In this document: piece by piece, positions 26,705 to 35,885 of the stretch | Layout of the letters: each line of letters begins with the position of its first letter | How positions within the stretch are numbered: position 1 is the stretch's first letter | Translations under genes and position numbers: made by a program | Notes under the pieces: model-generated | Told to the model about the DNA's origin: nothing | Seen by the model: only the letters and a program-made list of their open reading frames with translations | Database searches by the model: none | Source: Streptomyces abyssalis | GTDB lineage: Bacteria; Actinomycetota; Actinomycetes; Streptomycetales; Streptomycetaceae | Direction: 5' to 3' | Assembly: GCF_001751365.1 (NCBI RefSeq) | Contig: NZ_LJGT01000041.1 | Span: forward strand, 549,007 to 613,006 | DNA: 64,000 nucleotides

Positions 26705-28951
26705 CTACGGCTGGGCGACGCCCAACGTCCGTTTGAGGAACGCCACTTGGAGCAGGAGCAGGTTCTCCGCGATCTGCTCCTGCGACGTCATGTGCGTGAC
26801 GCCCGACAGGGGCAGCATCTCGTGCGGCCGTCCTGCCGCGAGGAGCGCGGAGGAGAGCCGGAGGGTGTGCGCGGCGGCCACGTTGTCGTCCGCCAGGCCG
26901 TGGATCAGCATGAGCGGACGGTGCTGTGCGGCAGCGCCGGACAGCCCCTCGTCGGTGACCACGGAGGAACGCGCGTACACCTCGGGATCCTCCTGCGGCA
27001 TGCCGCAGTAGCGCTCGGTGTAGTGGGTGTCGTACAGCCGCCAGTCGGTGACGGGCGCGCCCACGACAGCCGCGTGGAAGACGTCGGGACGGCGCAGGGC
27101 GGCGAGCGCGGCGAGGTAACCGCCGTACGACCAGCCGCGGATGCCGACCCGGGTCAGGTCGAGCGGATGGTCCGCCGCGAGCGACCTCAGGGCCTCGATC
27201 TGGTCGTCGAGCGTGACGTCCGCGATGTTCCGTGAGACCGCCTTCTCCCACGCGGGCGAGTGGCCCGGCGTGCCGCGGCCGTCGGCGACGACCACCGCGA
27301 AGCCCTGGTCGGCGAACCACTGCGAGGTGAGCCAGGCGTTGTGCGCCGCGACCACACGCTGACCGTGCGGGCCGCCGTAGGGGTCCATGAGGACGGGGAG
27401 CGGGCCGTCCCCGTCCCGGTGACCCGTGGGCAGCAGGAGGCCCGCCGGGATGCGCCGTTCACCGGTGCGCAGCAGGCGCGGTGCCGCCGTGAGCGCGGGC
27501 GCCTCGGCGTGCGAGGGAACGACGTCCAGAGGCTTCAGGGGCAGTGCCCGGCCCTGTCCGCCCATGCGCAGGACGGCGACGCGCGAACCGGCGTGCGTGA
27601 GCGAGGCGGTGGAGAGCACGAGGGTGTCGCCGCCGCGCACGGCGGAGGCGATGTGGGGCGCCCTGAGGATCGCGTCACCGTCACCGTCACCGTCGGTGTC
27701 GGCCTCGGCCAGCCGCTCGATGCCGCCACAGGAGCCGTCGTCGGCGAAGCGTGCGAAGTGGACGCCGATGTCGCCGACTTGGGCCTCTCGCTCCTCGCCG
27801 CCGGTCCCGGCCACGCTCCCGCCGGCACCGCGCCCCGCGCCCGCCGAGGCGGAGAAGAGCACCCCGTCCGCGCCGACGTCGAGCACCGCCCGCACGTGCA
27901 ACGACGCGTCGGTGAAGTCGTGTTCGCCCACCCTCAGCACCCGCGCACCTGACGAGTCCTCGATGCGCACGTGCCGCCCGTCCGGCGTCCAGGCGGGCAC
28001 ACCCGCGAACAGCTCCAGCCAGTCCGGGTCCTGCTCCGTGTGCAGCGTGCTGGTCGAGCCCGTGTCCGGGTCGACGCGCAGGTGGAGCTGCGTGCGCTGG
28101 TCGCGTGACTGCACGAGCAGCAGCGGCGGTCCTCCGGGCGACCAGTGGACGCGGGCGAGATACGGGAAGCGCCCGCGGTCCCACTCGACTTGCAGACGCT
28201 CCCCGCCGTCCGCGTCCGTCAGATGCAGCGTGACGTCGGCGTTGGGCGTGCCCGCTGCCGGATACGGCACCTCGGAAGGCTCCCGCTCCGGATTCGCCGG
28301 GTCGGCGATCCACCACCGCTGAACAGGGGAGTCGTCGGCCCGGGTGACGAGCAGCCGCTCGCCGTCCGGAGCCCACCAGAAGCCCCGGCTGCGGTCCATC
28401 TCCTCCGCCGCGACGAATTCGGCCAGGCCGTAGGTGATCCGGTCGTTCTCCGGGGACGCGATCGCGCGGTCGCCGCTGCCGTCGGTACGTACGACGCGCA
28501 GTGCGCCGCCCGAGACGTACGCGACACGGGTGCCGTCGGGGGAGGGGCGGGGATCGACGACGGGCGAAGGAGTGTCCAGCTCGCGGCAGTCGCCCGTGCG
28601 CAGATCTGTCACGAACAGACGGCCCGAGAGGGCGAAAGCCGCACTTTCGACCGTCATGTCGGTGGCATATCCGACGATTCCGGCGGAGCTCTCACGGCTG
28701 CGTTCACGGCGGGCGCGTTCCTCCGCCGACAGCTCCTCCGCTGCGCCCCCCAGCAGCCTCGCCGGGTCGGCGGCGACGTACTCCCGCTGACCGGAGGGAT
28801 CGCGCACCCACAGGAGATTCGCCCGGTCAGTGCCCTCGCGGGAGCGGAGGAAGACCACGCGCGAGCCGTCCGGAGCGACGGTGAAAGCACGCGGGGCGCC
28901 CAGGGTGAAGCGCTGGGTGCGTGCGTACTGACGGGGGAAGGAAGTGACCAT
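26705..28951 (-). CDS. S9-family prolyl oligopeptidase (dipeptidyl-peptidase IV-like)
   Basis: 748 aa, ATG at 28951. The N-terminal ~470 residues have the repeated beta-propeller pattern (FTVAPDGSRVVFLRS, PSPDGTRVAYVSGG, WTPDGRHVRIEDS), followed by an alpha/beta-hydrolase domain. The nucleophile is in GWSYGGY, the acid in HGLADDNV and the histidine in SGVTHM. EFVAAEEMDR in the propeller matches the Glu-Glu motif by which DPP IV enzymes hold the substrate amino terminus. There is no signal peptide, so it is probably cytosolic and may digest peptides imported by the neighbouring BldK and Opp systems (inference). A TACGCT box ends 7 nt before the start codon, suggesting leaderless mRNA. Confidence 0.93.
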   Translation of the reverse strand: MVTSFPRQYARTQRFTLGAPRAFTVAPDGSRVVFLRSREGTDRANLLWVRDPSGQREYVAADPARLLGGAAEELSAEERARRERSRESSAGIVGYATDMTVESAAFALSGRLFVTDLRTGDCRELDTPSPVVDPRPSPDGTRVAYVSGGALRVVRTDGSGDRAIASPENDRITYGLAEFVAAEEMDRSRGFWWAPDGERLLVTRADDSPVQRWWIADPANPEREPSEVPYPAAGTPNADVTLHLTDADGGERLQVEWDRGRFPYLARVHWSPGGPPLLLVQSRDQRTQLHLRVDPDTGSTSTLHTEQDPDWLELFAGVPAWTPDGRHVRIEDSSGARVLRVGEHDFTDASLHVRAVLDVGADGVLFSASAGAGRGAGGSVAGTGGEEREAQVGDIGVHFARFADDGSCGGIERLAEADTDGDGDGDAILRAPHIASAVRGGDTLVLSTASLTHAGSRVAVLRMGGQGRALPLKPLDVVPSHAEAPALTAAPRLLRTGERRIPAGLLLPTGHRDGDGPLPVLMDPYGGPHGQRVVAAHNAWLTSQWFADQGFAVVVADGRGTPGHSPAWEKAVSRNIADVTLDDQIEALRSLAADHPLDLTRVGIRGWSYGGYLAALAALRRPDVFHAAVVGAPVTDWRLYDTHYTERYCGMPQEDPEVYARSSVVTDEGLSGAAAQHRPLMLIHGLADDNVAAAHTLRLSSALLAAGRPHEMLPLSGVTHMTSQEQIAENLLLLQVAFLKRTLGVAQP

Positions 28952-28958
28952 GCGGCAG

Positions 28959-28964
28959 AGCGTA
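28959..28964 (-). promoter_or_regulatory. -10 element 7 nt before the S9 peptidase start (leaderless)
   Basis: Minus-strand TACGCT fits TANNNT and leaves 7 nt to the ATG, so transcription would begin at or next to the start codon. No SD sequence is present. Confidence 0.5.
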
Positions 28965-29170
28965 GAGCCTGGCGGGCGCTTGCCGCGGTGGCCGGAATCG
29001 AATATGCGCCCCTCGTCTGCACCTGTGCACCTGGCCCGTGCCGTCTGACGGGTAGTTATGATCCATTGCGCGAGACGGGAGCCGGGTATGCAGCCGGTGG
29101 CCCGCTCGTGTCATGGGCTCATGCTGTCCGGATCCGTCGCCCGACCGCGCGTACTTGGAGGTGAACCGCC

Positions 29171-29365
29171 GTGGCACTCTCGATTTCGGCGGTCGTGCTG
29201 CTCTTGATCATCGTCCTGCTGCTCGTCAAGAAGTCCGGGCTGAAGGCCGGGCACGCCGTCGTGTGCGTGCTGCTCGGGTTCTACCTGGCGGGCTCGTCGA
29301 TCGCCCCGACGATCAACGACCTGACGACGAACGTCGCAGGCATGCTCGGGGACATCAAGTTCTGA
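29171..29365 (+). CDS. small membrane protein
   Basis: 64 aa from GTG 29171, with GGAGGT seven to eight bases upstream. Residues 3-19 (LSISAVVLLLIIVLLLV) and about 30-45 (VVCVLLGFYLAGSSI) are two hydrophobic helices joined by a short basic turn (KKSGLKAGH). The C-terminus is polar. It lies 31 bp upstream of mshB in the same direction. No family or function recognised. Confidence 0.75.
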   Translation: MALSISAVVLLLIIVLLLVKKSGLKAGHAVVCVLLGFYLAGSSIAPTINDLTTNVAGMLGDIKF

Positions 29366-29383
29366 GGCGTTCGAGGGGAGCCG

Positions 29384-29389
29384 TAGGGT
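29384..29389 (+). promoter_or_regulatory. -10 element 7 nt before the mshB start (leaderless)
   Basis: TAGGGT followed by 7 nt and the mshB ATG. It would make mshB transcribable separately from the small membrane protein gene. Confidence 0.45.
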
Positions 29390-29396
29390 CAGGGGC

Positions 29397-30395
29397 ATGA
29401 GCGCAGCTCCTGACCGGCGTCTGCTGCTGGTGCACGCGCACCCGGACGACGAGTCCATCAACAACGGCGCCACCATGGCCAAGTACGCCGCCGAGGGCGT
29501 CCACGTCACGCTGGTGACATGCACTCTGGGCGAGGAGGGCGAGGTCATCCCCGCCGAACTGGCGCACCTCGCGCCCGGACAGCCGCTGCCGGGGCAGCCG
29601 CCGCCCGGCCGGCAGGGCCCGGGACGGCAGAACCCGGAGCCCCGGAGCGGGAACGCTCAGCCGGAGCAGCCGCCCGGAGATATCACGCCGCTCGGACGTC
29701 ACCGCATGGGTGAACTCGCCCGCGCCATGCGCGAACTGGGCGTCACCGACCACCGCCTCCTCGGCGGCCCCGGCCGCTACCGCGACTCCGGGATGATGGG
29801 CCTCTCCACGAACACGCGCCCCGGCTGCTTCTGGCAGGCCCCCATCGACGAGGCGGCACTGCATCTGGTGCGGGTCGTCCGCGAGGTGCGTCCGCAGGTG
29901 ATGGTCACGTACGACCCGGACGGCGGCTACGGCCACCCCGACCACATCCAGGCGCACCGCGTGGCCATGCGCGCCGCCGAACTGGCCGCCGACGCGGGCT
30001 TCGCCCCCGGCGCGGGCGAGCCGCACGAGGTGGCCCGCGTCTACTGGAACTGCGTGCCCCGCCCGGTCGTCGAGGCGGACCTGGCACGGCTGAGGGAGGA
30101 TCTGCGGCACCCGTCCTCGCCGTACGCCGCGGTGGCGCAGGCGGAGGACGTGCCGGGTCTGGTGCGGGACGAGAGCTCAGTCGACGCCGTCGTCGACGGA
30201 CGGTCCCACGCGGAGGCGAAGGCCGCGGCCATGCGTGCGCACGCCACCCAGATCGCCGTCCACGGCGACACGTTCGCCCTCTCCAACGGCCTCGGCCAGC
30301 CCTTGATCAGTACGGAGTACTACCGCCTGGCGCATCCCGCGCGAGACCATGCCGGCGGCATCTCGGAGGACTTGTTCGCAGGAGCGGGTGCATGA
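29397..30395 (+). CDS. mshB: GlcNAc-Ins deacetylase of mycothiol biosynthesis
   Basis: 332 aa, ATG at 29397. Removes the acetyl group from N-acetyl-glucosaminyl-inositol, the second enzymatic stage of mycothiol synthesis. It is a LmbE-like zinc deacetylase with HAHPDDES (H15, D17/D18) and GHPDH (H180, H183) as zinc and catalytic motifs. Residues about 58-97 form a Pro/Gly/Gln-rich loop longer than in the ~300-aa mycobacterial enzyme. It overlaps the next gene by 4 nt (ATGA). The gene order mshB followed by a small membrane protein matches Rv1170-Rv1171. Confidence 0.94.
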   Translation: MSAAPDRRLLLVHAHPDDESINNGATMAKYAAEGVHVTLVTCTLGEEGEVIPAELAHLAPGQPLPGQPPPGRQGPGRQNPEPRSGNAQPEQPPGDITPLGRHRMGELARAMRELGVTDHRLLGGPGRYRDSGMMGLSTNTRPGCFWQAPIDEAALHLVRVVREVRPQVMVTYDPDGGYGHPDHIQAHRVAMRAAELAADAGFAPGAGEPHEVARVYWNCVPRPVVEADLARLREDLRHPSSPYAAVAQAEDVPGLVRDESSVDAVVDGRSHAEAKAAAMRAHATQIAVHGDTFALSNGLGQPLISTEYYRLAHPARDHAGGISEDLFAGAGA

Positions 30396-30898
30396 GCGGC
30401 GATCGTGACGAGGACAAGCGCGGCAAGGAGCGCCCGCAGCCCGGCAAGGGCAAAGGCGGCCCCGGCGCGGGCGGAGTGCCACCCGCCGGGGGAGGGCGGC
30501 CGGAGCAGCCGCCGTGGCCCGCACGGGTGCCCGCGTCACGTACGGCACGCGTGGGCATCTACCTCGTGCTGCTCGTGTTGGGTGTGCTGACGGCGGCGGC
30601 CGGCGCGCTGGTGCAGAGCGGCTGGTTCCCGGGCGGTCTGCTGCTCGCGCTGGCGGGTGCCGTCGGACTCTTCTGCGGCGGCGCCAAGTTGTGCCGTACA
30701 CGGATGGGAGCGGCCGCGCCCGGAGCCGGCTGGGTGGTCACGGCGTTTCTGCTGACTTCCCCGCGCGCGGAGGGCGACTTCGTGTTCGGTGCGGGTGCCG
30801 GTTCGTATGTCTTTCTACTGGGCGGGGTGCTCGCCGCTGTGATGTGTGCCACCATCGCGCTGCCGGCACCGCCAGTGCCAGGGCACAAGTACCGCTGA
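30392..30898 (+). CDS. membrane protein of the Rv1171-like (DUF6113-type) group
   Basis: 168 aa; the ATG overlaps the mshB stop, so it is translationally coupled. Residues 1-50 are charged and Pro/Gly-rich (probably disordered, cytoplasmic). About four hydrophobic helices follow (GIYLVLLVLGVLTAAAGALV, GLLLALAGAVGLFCGG, GAGWVVTAFLLT and FLLGGVLAAVMCATIAL). The consistent coupling to mshB in actinobacteria suggests a linked role, but no activity is known to me. Confidence 0.8.
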   Translation: MSGDRDEDKRGKERPQPGKGKGGPGAGGVPPAGGGRPEQPPWPARVPASRTARVGIYLVLLVLGVLTAAAGALVQSGWFPGGLLLALAGAVGLFCGGAKLCRTRMGAAAPGAGWVVTAFLLTSPRAEGDFVFGAGAGSYVFLLGGVLAAVMCATIALPAPPVPGHKYR

Positions 30899-31027
30899 TG
30901 GGGCCGCTGTCCAGGGGATTACGAGGGAGAGGGTCCCGCGGCGGCGACCCCAAGTAAGCTGGTGCGCGCCGGCGAGCCGTTCTGGGACAAGCATGATGGA
31001 CGGCGAATCCAACCGGGAGTACCTGCT

Positions 31028-33151
31028 TTGAGTCGTGAAACTGACCGTTCGTCCTCCGGGCCGCAGGGCCGCGGCGGGTCGTCGTACCCGCCTGGTACCG
31101 GCCCTTACGGCCCCGGCGCCACGGGCGACTCCGCCGATTCGGAGGAGACGGCGTCCGACGCGCAGCGGCCCGAGGACCGCAAGACCGAGACGACGCTGAC
31201 GACGCGCATCCGCATCAACATCCCCGGATCGCGGCCGATTCCGCCCGTGGTGATGCGCAAGCCCGTGAGCGAAGGCGACTCGGGCGCTGCCGGCGCGGCG
31301 GGCGGCACGGACCAGAACGGGCCCTCGCCGGCCGACGACGCGCACCCGCTGCGCGCCCCCGGCGACGGCGCCCCGGGCACCGGTCCCGGTGCCGCACCCG
31401 GCGCGGGCGCTGGATTGGCCGGTGCCCCCGGCCCGGGTGCCCCCGGTCCGTCGCGCGGGTCCGAGGAGACCTCCGGCAACGGTGAGTTCAAGCAGGAGAC
31501 CAGCGACTGGTTCGCGCCCCGCAAGGCCAAACCGGGCGCGGGCGCAGGCGCGGGCACCGGCGCGGGAACGGGCGCCATGCCCCGTCCGGGCGGCCCCGCG
31601 GACTCCGGCGCGACGCCGGGTGCGGCGGAGCCGCCGTACGGCAGCAGCGCACCGTACGGCCTCGAAAACCCTTACGGCGTGGGCGATTCGTACGGTTCGG
31701 GCGATCCGTACGACACGGGCTCCTACCCCCTGCCGCGTACGGACACCCCGCCCGGCGGCACGCCCGCCCCCGGCTCTCCCGTGGACCCGGACGCCGGCGC
31801 GGGCCTGCGACAGGACGGCCCGACGACCGGTCCCGTCAGCGGTGACATGCCGCTGCCGCCGCAGCCCGGCCAGGGCGCCGCGCCGCCCGAGTCACCGGTG
31901 ACCTCCACGCTCGGACTGGGCACCGGGGTCGCGCCGTTCGCACCCGGCGGCACCGGCGAGGAGATGCTCGCCCGCGAACCGGGCGGCCCTGACGGGCTCC
32001 CCGCCTACGGTGGGCCGAGCGGCGCCGGCGGCGCCGCGGGCGCCGGGGTGGCGGACGAGCAGGACGGCGACCGCATCGTCAGCGACACCCTCATGAGCCG
32101 GGCTCCACGCCTGGCCGACGAGGAGGGCCCCGGAACCGCCGGTTCGCCCTTCGAGCGCGCGTCCGCTCCGTCCGCCCGCGACGAGGACGGGCCCCCCGCG
32201 AGCCGTTCGAAGCTGATGCTCGCCGGGGCAGGCGTCCTCGGGATCGTCGGAATCGCGTACGGCGCCGGTCTGCTCTTCGACCACGCGGACGTGCCGAACG
32301 GCACCACCGTGCTCGGCGTCGGCATCGGCGGAATGAGCCGCCACGAGGCCGTCAACAAGCTGGACGCCGCGTTCGGCGACCGTACGACTCAGGCGTTCAC
32401 CGTCGTGGCGGGGGACCAGCGGGCCAAGCTGAAGCCGAGCGTCGCCGGCATGACGCTCGACACCGAAGCCACCGTGCGAGGCGCCGCCGGACGGGACTAC
32501 AACCCGGTCACCGTCATCGGCTCGCTGTTCGGCGCCGCCCGGGAGGCGGAGCCCGCGCTCAAGGTGGACCAGGAGAAGATGGCGTCGGCGCTCCAGCAGG
32601 TCTCCCAGGAGACCGGTGTCGGCGGGGCTCCCAAGGACGGGATGGTCAAGTTCGTGGACGGCAAGGCCGTCGGCGTACCGGGCAAGACGCACAAGGGAAT
32701 CGACGCCGACAAGGCCGGCGCGAAGCTGGAGGACGCGTACCGCACGCGCGCCGCGACCGGGAACAACAGCCCGGTCGAACTGCCGGTCTCCCAGCAGCAG
32801 CCGAAGGTCGGCAAGAAGGAGATCGCCAGGGCCATCCGGGACTTCGGCAAGCCCGCCATGTCAGGACTTGTGACGATCAAGGCAGGCAACGCCTCGATCC
32901 AGTTCAGCCCCGAGAAGTCGCTGCCGAAGTTCCTGTCCATGAAGCCGGTCAACGGCACGCTGGTCGACACCTACGATCTGCCGGTCCTCAAGCAGCTCTA
33001 CGGCACGACGTTCGACGGCGTGAAGATCACCCGTGGCGACGGCAGCAAGACGGCCGTCACGCCGCAGGACGTGGCGGGTGCGCTGCGCCTCGCGCTCAAG
33101 GAGACCAGCCCCGCCAAGCGCGTACAGGAGATCCAGCTCAACGCTCAGTGA
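31028..33151 (+). CDS. membrane-anchored protein with peptidoglycan-binding-like extracellular domain
   Basis: 707 aa from TTG 31028, chosen because GGGAG lies eight bases upstream; a GTG at 30962 is the alternative. The first ~390 residues are Gly/Pro/Ala-rich with repeated YG(S/L/V)xxPYG turns, likely disordered and cytoplasmic. One transmembrane helix (KLMLAGAGVLGIVGIAYGAGLLF) follows. The outer region (~280 aa) has VPNGTTVLGVGIGGMSRHEAVNKL and later strands typical of PG_binding_4 repeats, the module found in front of VanW and YkuD domains. No catalytic VanW or YkuD domain follows. A wall-contact or scaffolding role is inferred. Confidence 0.78.
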   Translation: MSRETDRSSSGPQGRGGSSYPPGTGPYGPGATGDSADSEETASDAQRPEDRKTETTLTTRIRINIPGSRPIPPVVMRKPVSEGDSGAAGAAGGTDQNGPSPADDAHPLRAPGDGAPGTGPGAAPGAGAGLAGAPGPGAPGPSRGSEETSGNGEFKQETSDWFAPRKAKPGAGAGAGTGAGTGAMPRPGGPADSGATPGAAEPPYGSSAPYGLENPYGVGDSYGSGDPYDTGSYPLPRTDTPPGGTPAPGSPVDPDAGAGLRQDGPTTGPVSGDMPLPPQPGQGAAPPESPVTSTLGLGTGVAPFAPGGTGEEMLAREPGGPDGLPAYGGPSGAGGAAGAGVADEQDGDRIVSDTLMSRAPRLADEEGPGTAGSPFERASAPSARDEDGPPASRSKLMLAGAGVLGIVGIAYGAGLLFDHADVPNGTTVLGVGIGGMSRHEAVNKLDAAFGDRTTQAFTVVAGDQRAKLKPSVAGMTLDTEATVRGAAGRDYNPVTVIGSLFGAAREAEPALKVDQEKMASALQQVSQETGVGGAPKDGMVKFVDGKAVGVPGKTHKGIDADKAGAKLEDAYRTRAATGNNSPVELPVSQQQPKVGKKEIARAIRDFGKPAMSGLVTIKAGNASIQFSPEKSLPKFLSMKPVNGTLVDTYDLPVLKQLYGTTFDGVKITRGDGSKTAVTPQDVAGALRLALKETSPAKRVQEIQLNAQ

Positions 33152-33223
33152 ACCGGCTGCAGGACGGACCGGCGGCCGGGCGGGGCGGGCCCGCCGGCGT
33201 CCTTGCGGCCCGCCGGCGAGCGG

Positions 33224-34198
33224 TCAGTTGAGCCGTGCCCTTGCGGCCCGCGCCGCCTTGCGCACCTGCTCCGCCTCTCCGGGCTCCATGGCCTCGATCG
33301 CCGAGGCGTACTCCTCCAACTCCGCCGCACCGCCGAGGAAGTCGCCCCGTTCGACGAGCAGCCGTGCCCGTTCGTGACGCAGCCGCGCCGGACGGTGGGG
33401 AAGGAGCAGGGAGAAGTCCAGCGCCCAGAGCTGTACGCCCGACTGCTCGGGCCGGATCGCCGCCCAGGCGCGGATGTTGTTGAGGATCCGCAGCACGATC
33501 TCCAGCGGCCCCGCCGGGTGCAGCGTCGCGGCGGACAGCGGCGTCCGCGTGCCCGTCGCACCGGCGACGAGCAGCTCCAGGTCACCGGCGGAGAGCAGAC
33601 GGCCGCCGTTGTACGGGTCGGCGAGGGCATGGCTGCCGGCGGGATCACCGAACCCGATCACGAAGTGGCCCGGCAGCCCCACCCCGTACACCGGTGCTCC
33701 GGCACGCCGCGCGACCTCCATCCAGACGACCGACAGCAGGATCGGCAGGCCACGGCGGCGGTGGAGCACGGACTGCAGCAGGGAGGACTCCAGCCGCCGG
33801 TAGTCCTCGGGGAGGCCGTGGAAGCCGAGTTCCCGCCCCAGCAGCTCTTCCAGCGCGTGTGCCCACTGCTCGGGCGTACGGGACGCGGCGTACGGCAACA
33901 GCCCGGCGAGGCGGTCGAGTTCGATCTCCGCCTCCAGAACCGCCTGTTCGTGTCCGCCCGGTTCGTGTCCGCCCGGTGCGGTGCGGCCGGTGTGCGCCGT
34001 GGCGGCCTCGACGCCGATCAGCAGGCAGAGCAGCGCCAGATCGGGCCGCTCCTCGCGTGCGGCCTCCGCGAACCGTTCGCGGTTGCCGCGGTCGCCGTCG
34101 TGGCTGTCGTTGCCGTCGCCATCGCCGCTTCCGCCGCCGCGCTCGCCGCTTCCGCCCGCGCCGGGCCCGCGGCCTGTCCCGCTCTCCTCACCGGCCAA
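33224..34198 (-). CDS. SirB1-family transglutaminase-like protein
   Basis: 324 aa using a TTG at 34198, just 6 nt past the stop of the upstream gene; the start is uncertain. Residues 1-45 are Gly/Asp-rich. The conserved SirB1_N region is clear: LESSLLQSVLHRRRGLPILLSVVWMEVARRAG with GVGLPGHFVIGF. The usual transglutaminase-like cysteine position appears to be absent. The C-terminal part (LLVERGDFLGGAAELEEYASAI) resembles a TPR. It is co-transcribed with the upstream N-acetyltransferase. The E. coli relative lies near prfA/prmC, but the biochemical role is not established. Confidence 0.82.
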   Translation of the reverse strand: MAGEESGTGRGPGAGGSGERGGGSGDGDGNDSHDGDRGNRERFAEAAREERPDLALLCLLIGVEAATAHTGRTAPGGHEPGGHEQAVLEAEIELDRLAGLLPYAASRTPEQWAHALEELLGRELGFHGLPEDYRRLESSLLQSVLHRRRGLPILLSVVWMEVARRAGAPVYGVGLPGHFVIGFGDPAGSHALADPYNGGRLLSAGDLELLVAGATGTRTPLSAATLHPAGPLEIVLRILNNIRAWAAIRPEQSGVQLWALDFSLLLPHRPARLRHERARLLVERGDFLGGAAELEEYASAIEAMEPGEAEQVRKAARAARARLN

Positions 34199-34203
34199 TG
34201 CGA

Positions 34204-35304
34204 TCAGTGCTCCGGGGCGCGGCGGTAGTGGTAGGCGTGGTGATCGGCGAAGCCCATCCCGTCGTACAGCGCACGGGCGGCGTCGTTGTCGCGCTCGACC
34301 TGGAGGTACGCGGCCGAGGCGCCCTCCGCGAGGGCTGCCCGCGCCAACTCCGCCATCACCGCGGTGGCCAGCCCCTGCCGGCGGTGTCCCGGTGCGACCT
34401 CCACCGCGGCGAAGCCCGCCCACCGCCCGTCGATCACGCACCGTCCGATCGCTGCCGCGCCCGCCTCCGGTGCGCCCCCTCCGGGTGCGACCTCGCCGGG
34501 TGCGCCCGCGTCGCCGGGCACCGTCGCGAACCATACGGACGGCCCGCCCGTCAGCACCCTCGTTGCGGAGTGCGGCATTTCGGCGGCCCGCCGGTAGAGC
34601 GAGAACCAGTCCGCACCGGGTGCGCGGCCGAGCAGCACGCGGCCGTCCGGTTCGCGGTCGGCCAGCGGGGCCAGGGCCGCGATCCGCAGCAGCGCGTACC
34701 GTTCACCGCTCCATCCGCGCTCCTCCAGCTCGGCCGCGAGGAGTTCGTCGGTGTGCTCACCGCCCGTGGTGACCTGCACGCGAGGCACCAGCCCGCGCTC
34801 CTCGTACCACCGGCCGGCCAGCGTCAGCGCCTCAGCCCGCGGCAGTCCGGGATCGCCCAGCGGCAGTACGGAGTTGGCGCGCGCGGTGAAGCCCTCGCGA
34901 CGGCTCCCCGCGCCCCGTTCGAAGCGACCCTCACCGGCCGGCCCGGGCTCCGCGCTCGCCCTGAGCGTCCAGCCACCCAGGCGTTCCGTCTCCACGGCGG
35001 GCCATCCCCGCGACGCCACCTCGACGAGTTCCCGTACGCTCGCAGACGGGATGCCGCGCCGCCGGGCGGGTGTGCCGGGGACGACCTTCGCGGCCACCAG
35101 CGCCGATTCGTCGAGCGTCACGCGCTGCCCTCCGCGGCGGGTGATGTGCAGCACACCGTGGTCCCAGGATGTGAGAACGCCGACTGTGTCGGTGAAGGTG
35201 GCGTGCCGTCCCCCGGCCCCGGTAAGGGACCGTACAGAAACACGTTTCCCCACGTCAGACGCGGTAATTCGGACTTCGAGGCGTCCGCCCGTGGTGAATT
35301 CCAC
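34204..35304 (-). CDS. GNAT N-acetyltransferase of the CG3035/Rv0428c type (possible N-acetylglutamate synthase)
   Basis: 366 aa, GTG at 35304. Residues 1-80 form a small beta-barrel-like domain (DVGKRVSVRSLTG, VGVLTSWDHGVLHITRRGG, VAAKVVPGTPARR), Tudor-like as in Rv0428c. Residues ~95-365 hold a two-part GNAT region: GWTLRAS near the start and AAVEVAPGHRRQGLATAVMAEL as the acetyl-CoA loop, then VERDNDAARALYDGMGF. The C. glutamicum member cg3035 was described as a new N-acetylglutamate synthase for arginine synthesis. No arg genes are nearby, so specificity is by family only. Its stop lies 6 nt before the SirB1-like start. Confidence 0.85.
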   Translation of the reverse strand: MEFTTGGRLEVRITASDVGKRVSVRSLTGAGGRHATFTDTVGVLTSWDHGVLHITRRGGQRVTLDESALVAAKVVPGTPARRRGIPSASVRELVEVASRGWPAVETERLGGWTLRASAEPGPAGEGRFERGAGSRREGFTARANSVLPLGDPGLPRAEALTLAGRWYEERGLVPRVQVTTGGEHTDELLAAELEERGWSGERYALLRIAALAPLADREPDGRVLLGRAPGADWFSLYRRAAEMPHSATRVLTGGPSVWFATVPGDAGAPGEVAPGGGAPEAGAAAIGRCVIDGRWAGFAAVEVAPGHRRQGLATAVMAELARAALAEGASAAYLQVERDNDAARALYDGMGFADHHAYHYRRAPEH

Positions 35305-35444
35305 TGCTCTACCCGCCCCTCCTGTTCGTATCGGTACCGGGAACGGAGATACTAGGACGGGCATCGACGACGCCGCGCTCCCGCGCGCCCAGCGGCGGAC
35401 CCCCCGACACGGGTCCGCCGGCCCAATTGAGGAGGAACGACAGC

Positions 35445-35771
35445 GTGACCTACGTCATCGCGGAGCCTTGTGTCGACCTTAAGGACAAGGCCTGCATCGA
35501 GGAGTGCCCCGTCGACTGCATCTACGAGGGCCAGCGGTCCTTGTACATCCACCCGGACGAATGCGTCGACTGCGGTGCCTGCGAGCCGGTCTGCCCGGTC
35601 GAGGCCATCTTCTACGAGGACGACACTCCCGAGGAGTGGAAGGACTACTACAAGGCGAACGTCGAGTTCTTCGACGAGCTCGGTTCGCCCGGCGGAGCCA
35701 GCAAGCTCGGGCTGATCGAGCGGGACCACCCGGTCATCGCCGCGCTCCCTCCGCAGAGCCACGACGAGTGA
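35445..35771 (+). CDS. fdxA: seven-iron ferredoxin
   Basis: 108 aa, GTG at 35445 with GAGGAGGA upstream. Two cysteine motifs, CVDLKDKACIEECPVDC and CVDCGACEPVCPVEA, match the [3Fe-4S][4Fe-4S] ferredoxins of actinobacteria (Mycobacterium FdxC/FdxA type), and the length fits. The acidic C-terminal half (FFDELGSPGGASKLG) is also family-typical. It carries single electrons to cytochrome P450s or other oxidoreductases. It precedes dapC, as Rv1177 precedes Rv1178. Confidence 0.95.
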   Translation: MTYVIAEPCVDLKDKACIEECPVDCIYEGQRSLYIHPDECVDCGACEPVCPVEAIFYEDDTPEEWKDYYKANVEFFDELGSPGGASKLGLIERDHPVIAALPPQSHDE

Positions 35772-35885
35772 CACCGCCGCGGTACGGGTGGTCCCCCTCC
35801 GCGGTCAGTGGTCCCGCACAGCCCGGCCGGTTGCTCCGGCGGGTGTGCGGGACCGCGTGTTTCAGAGCAGAAAGCGAGTCATCCC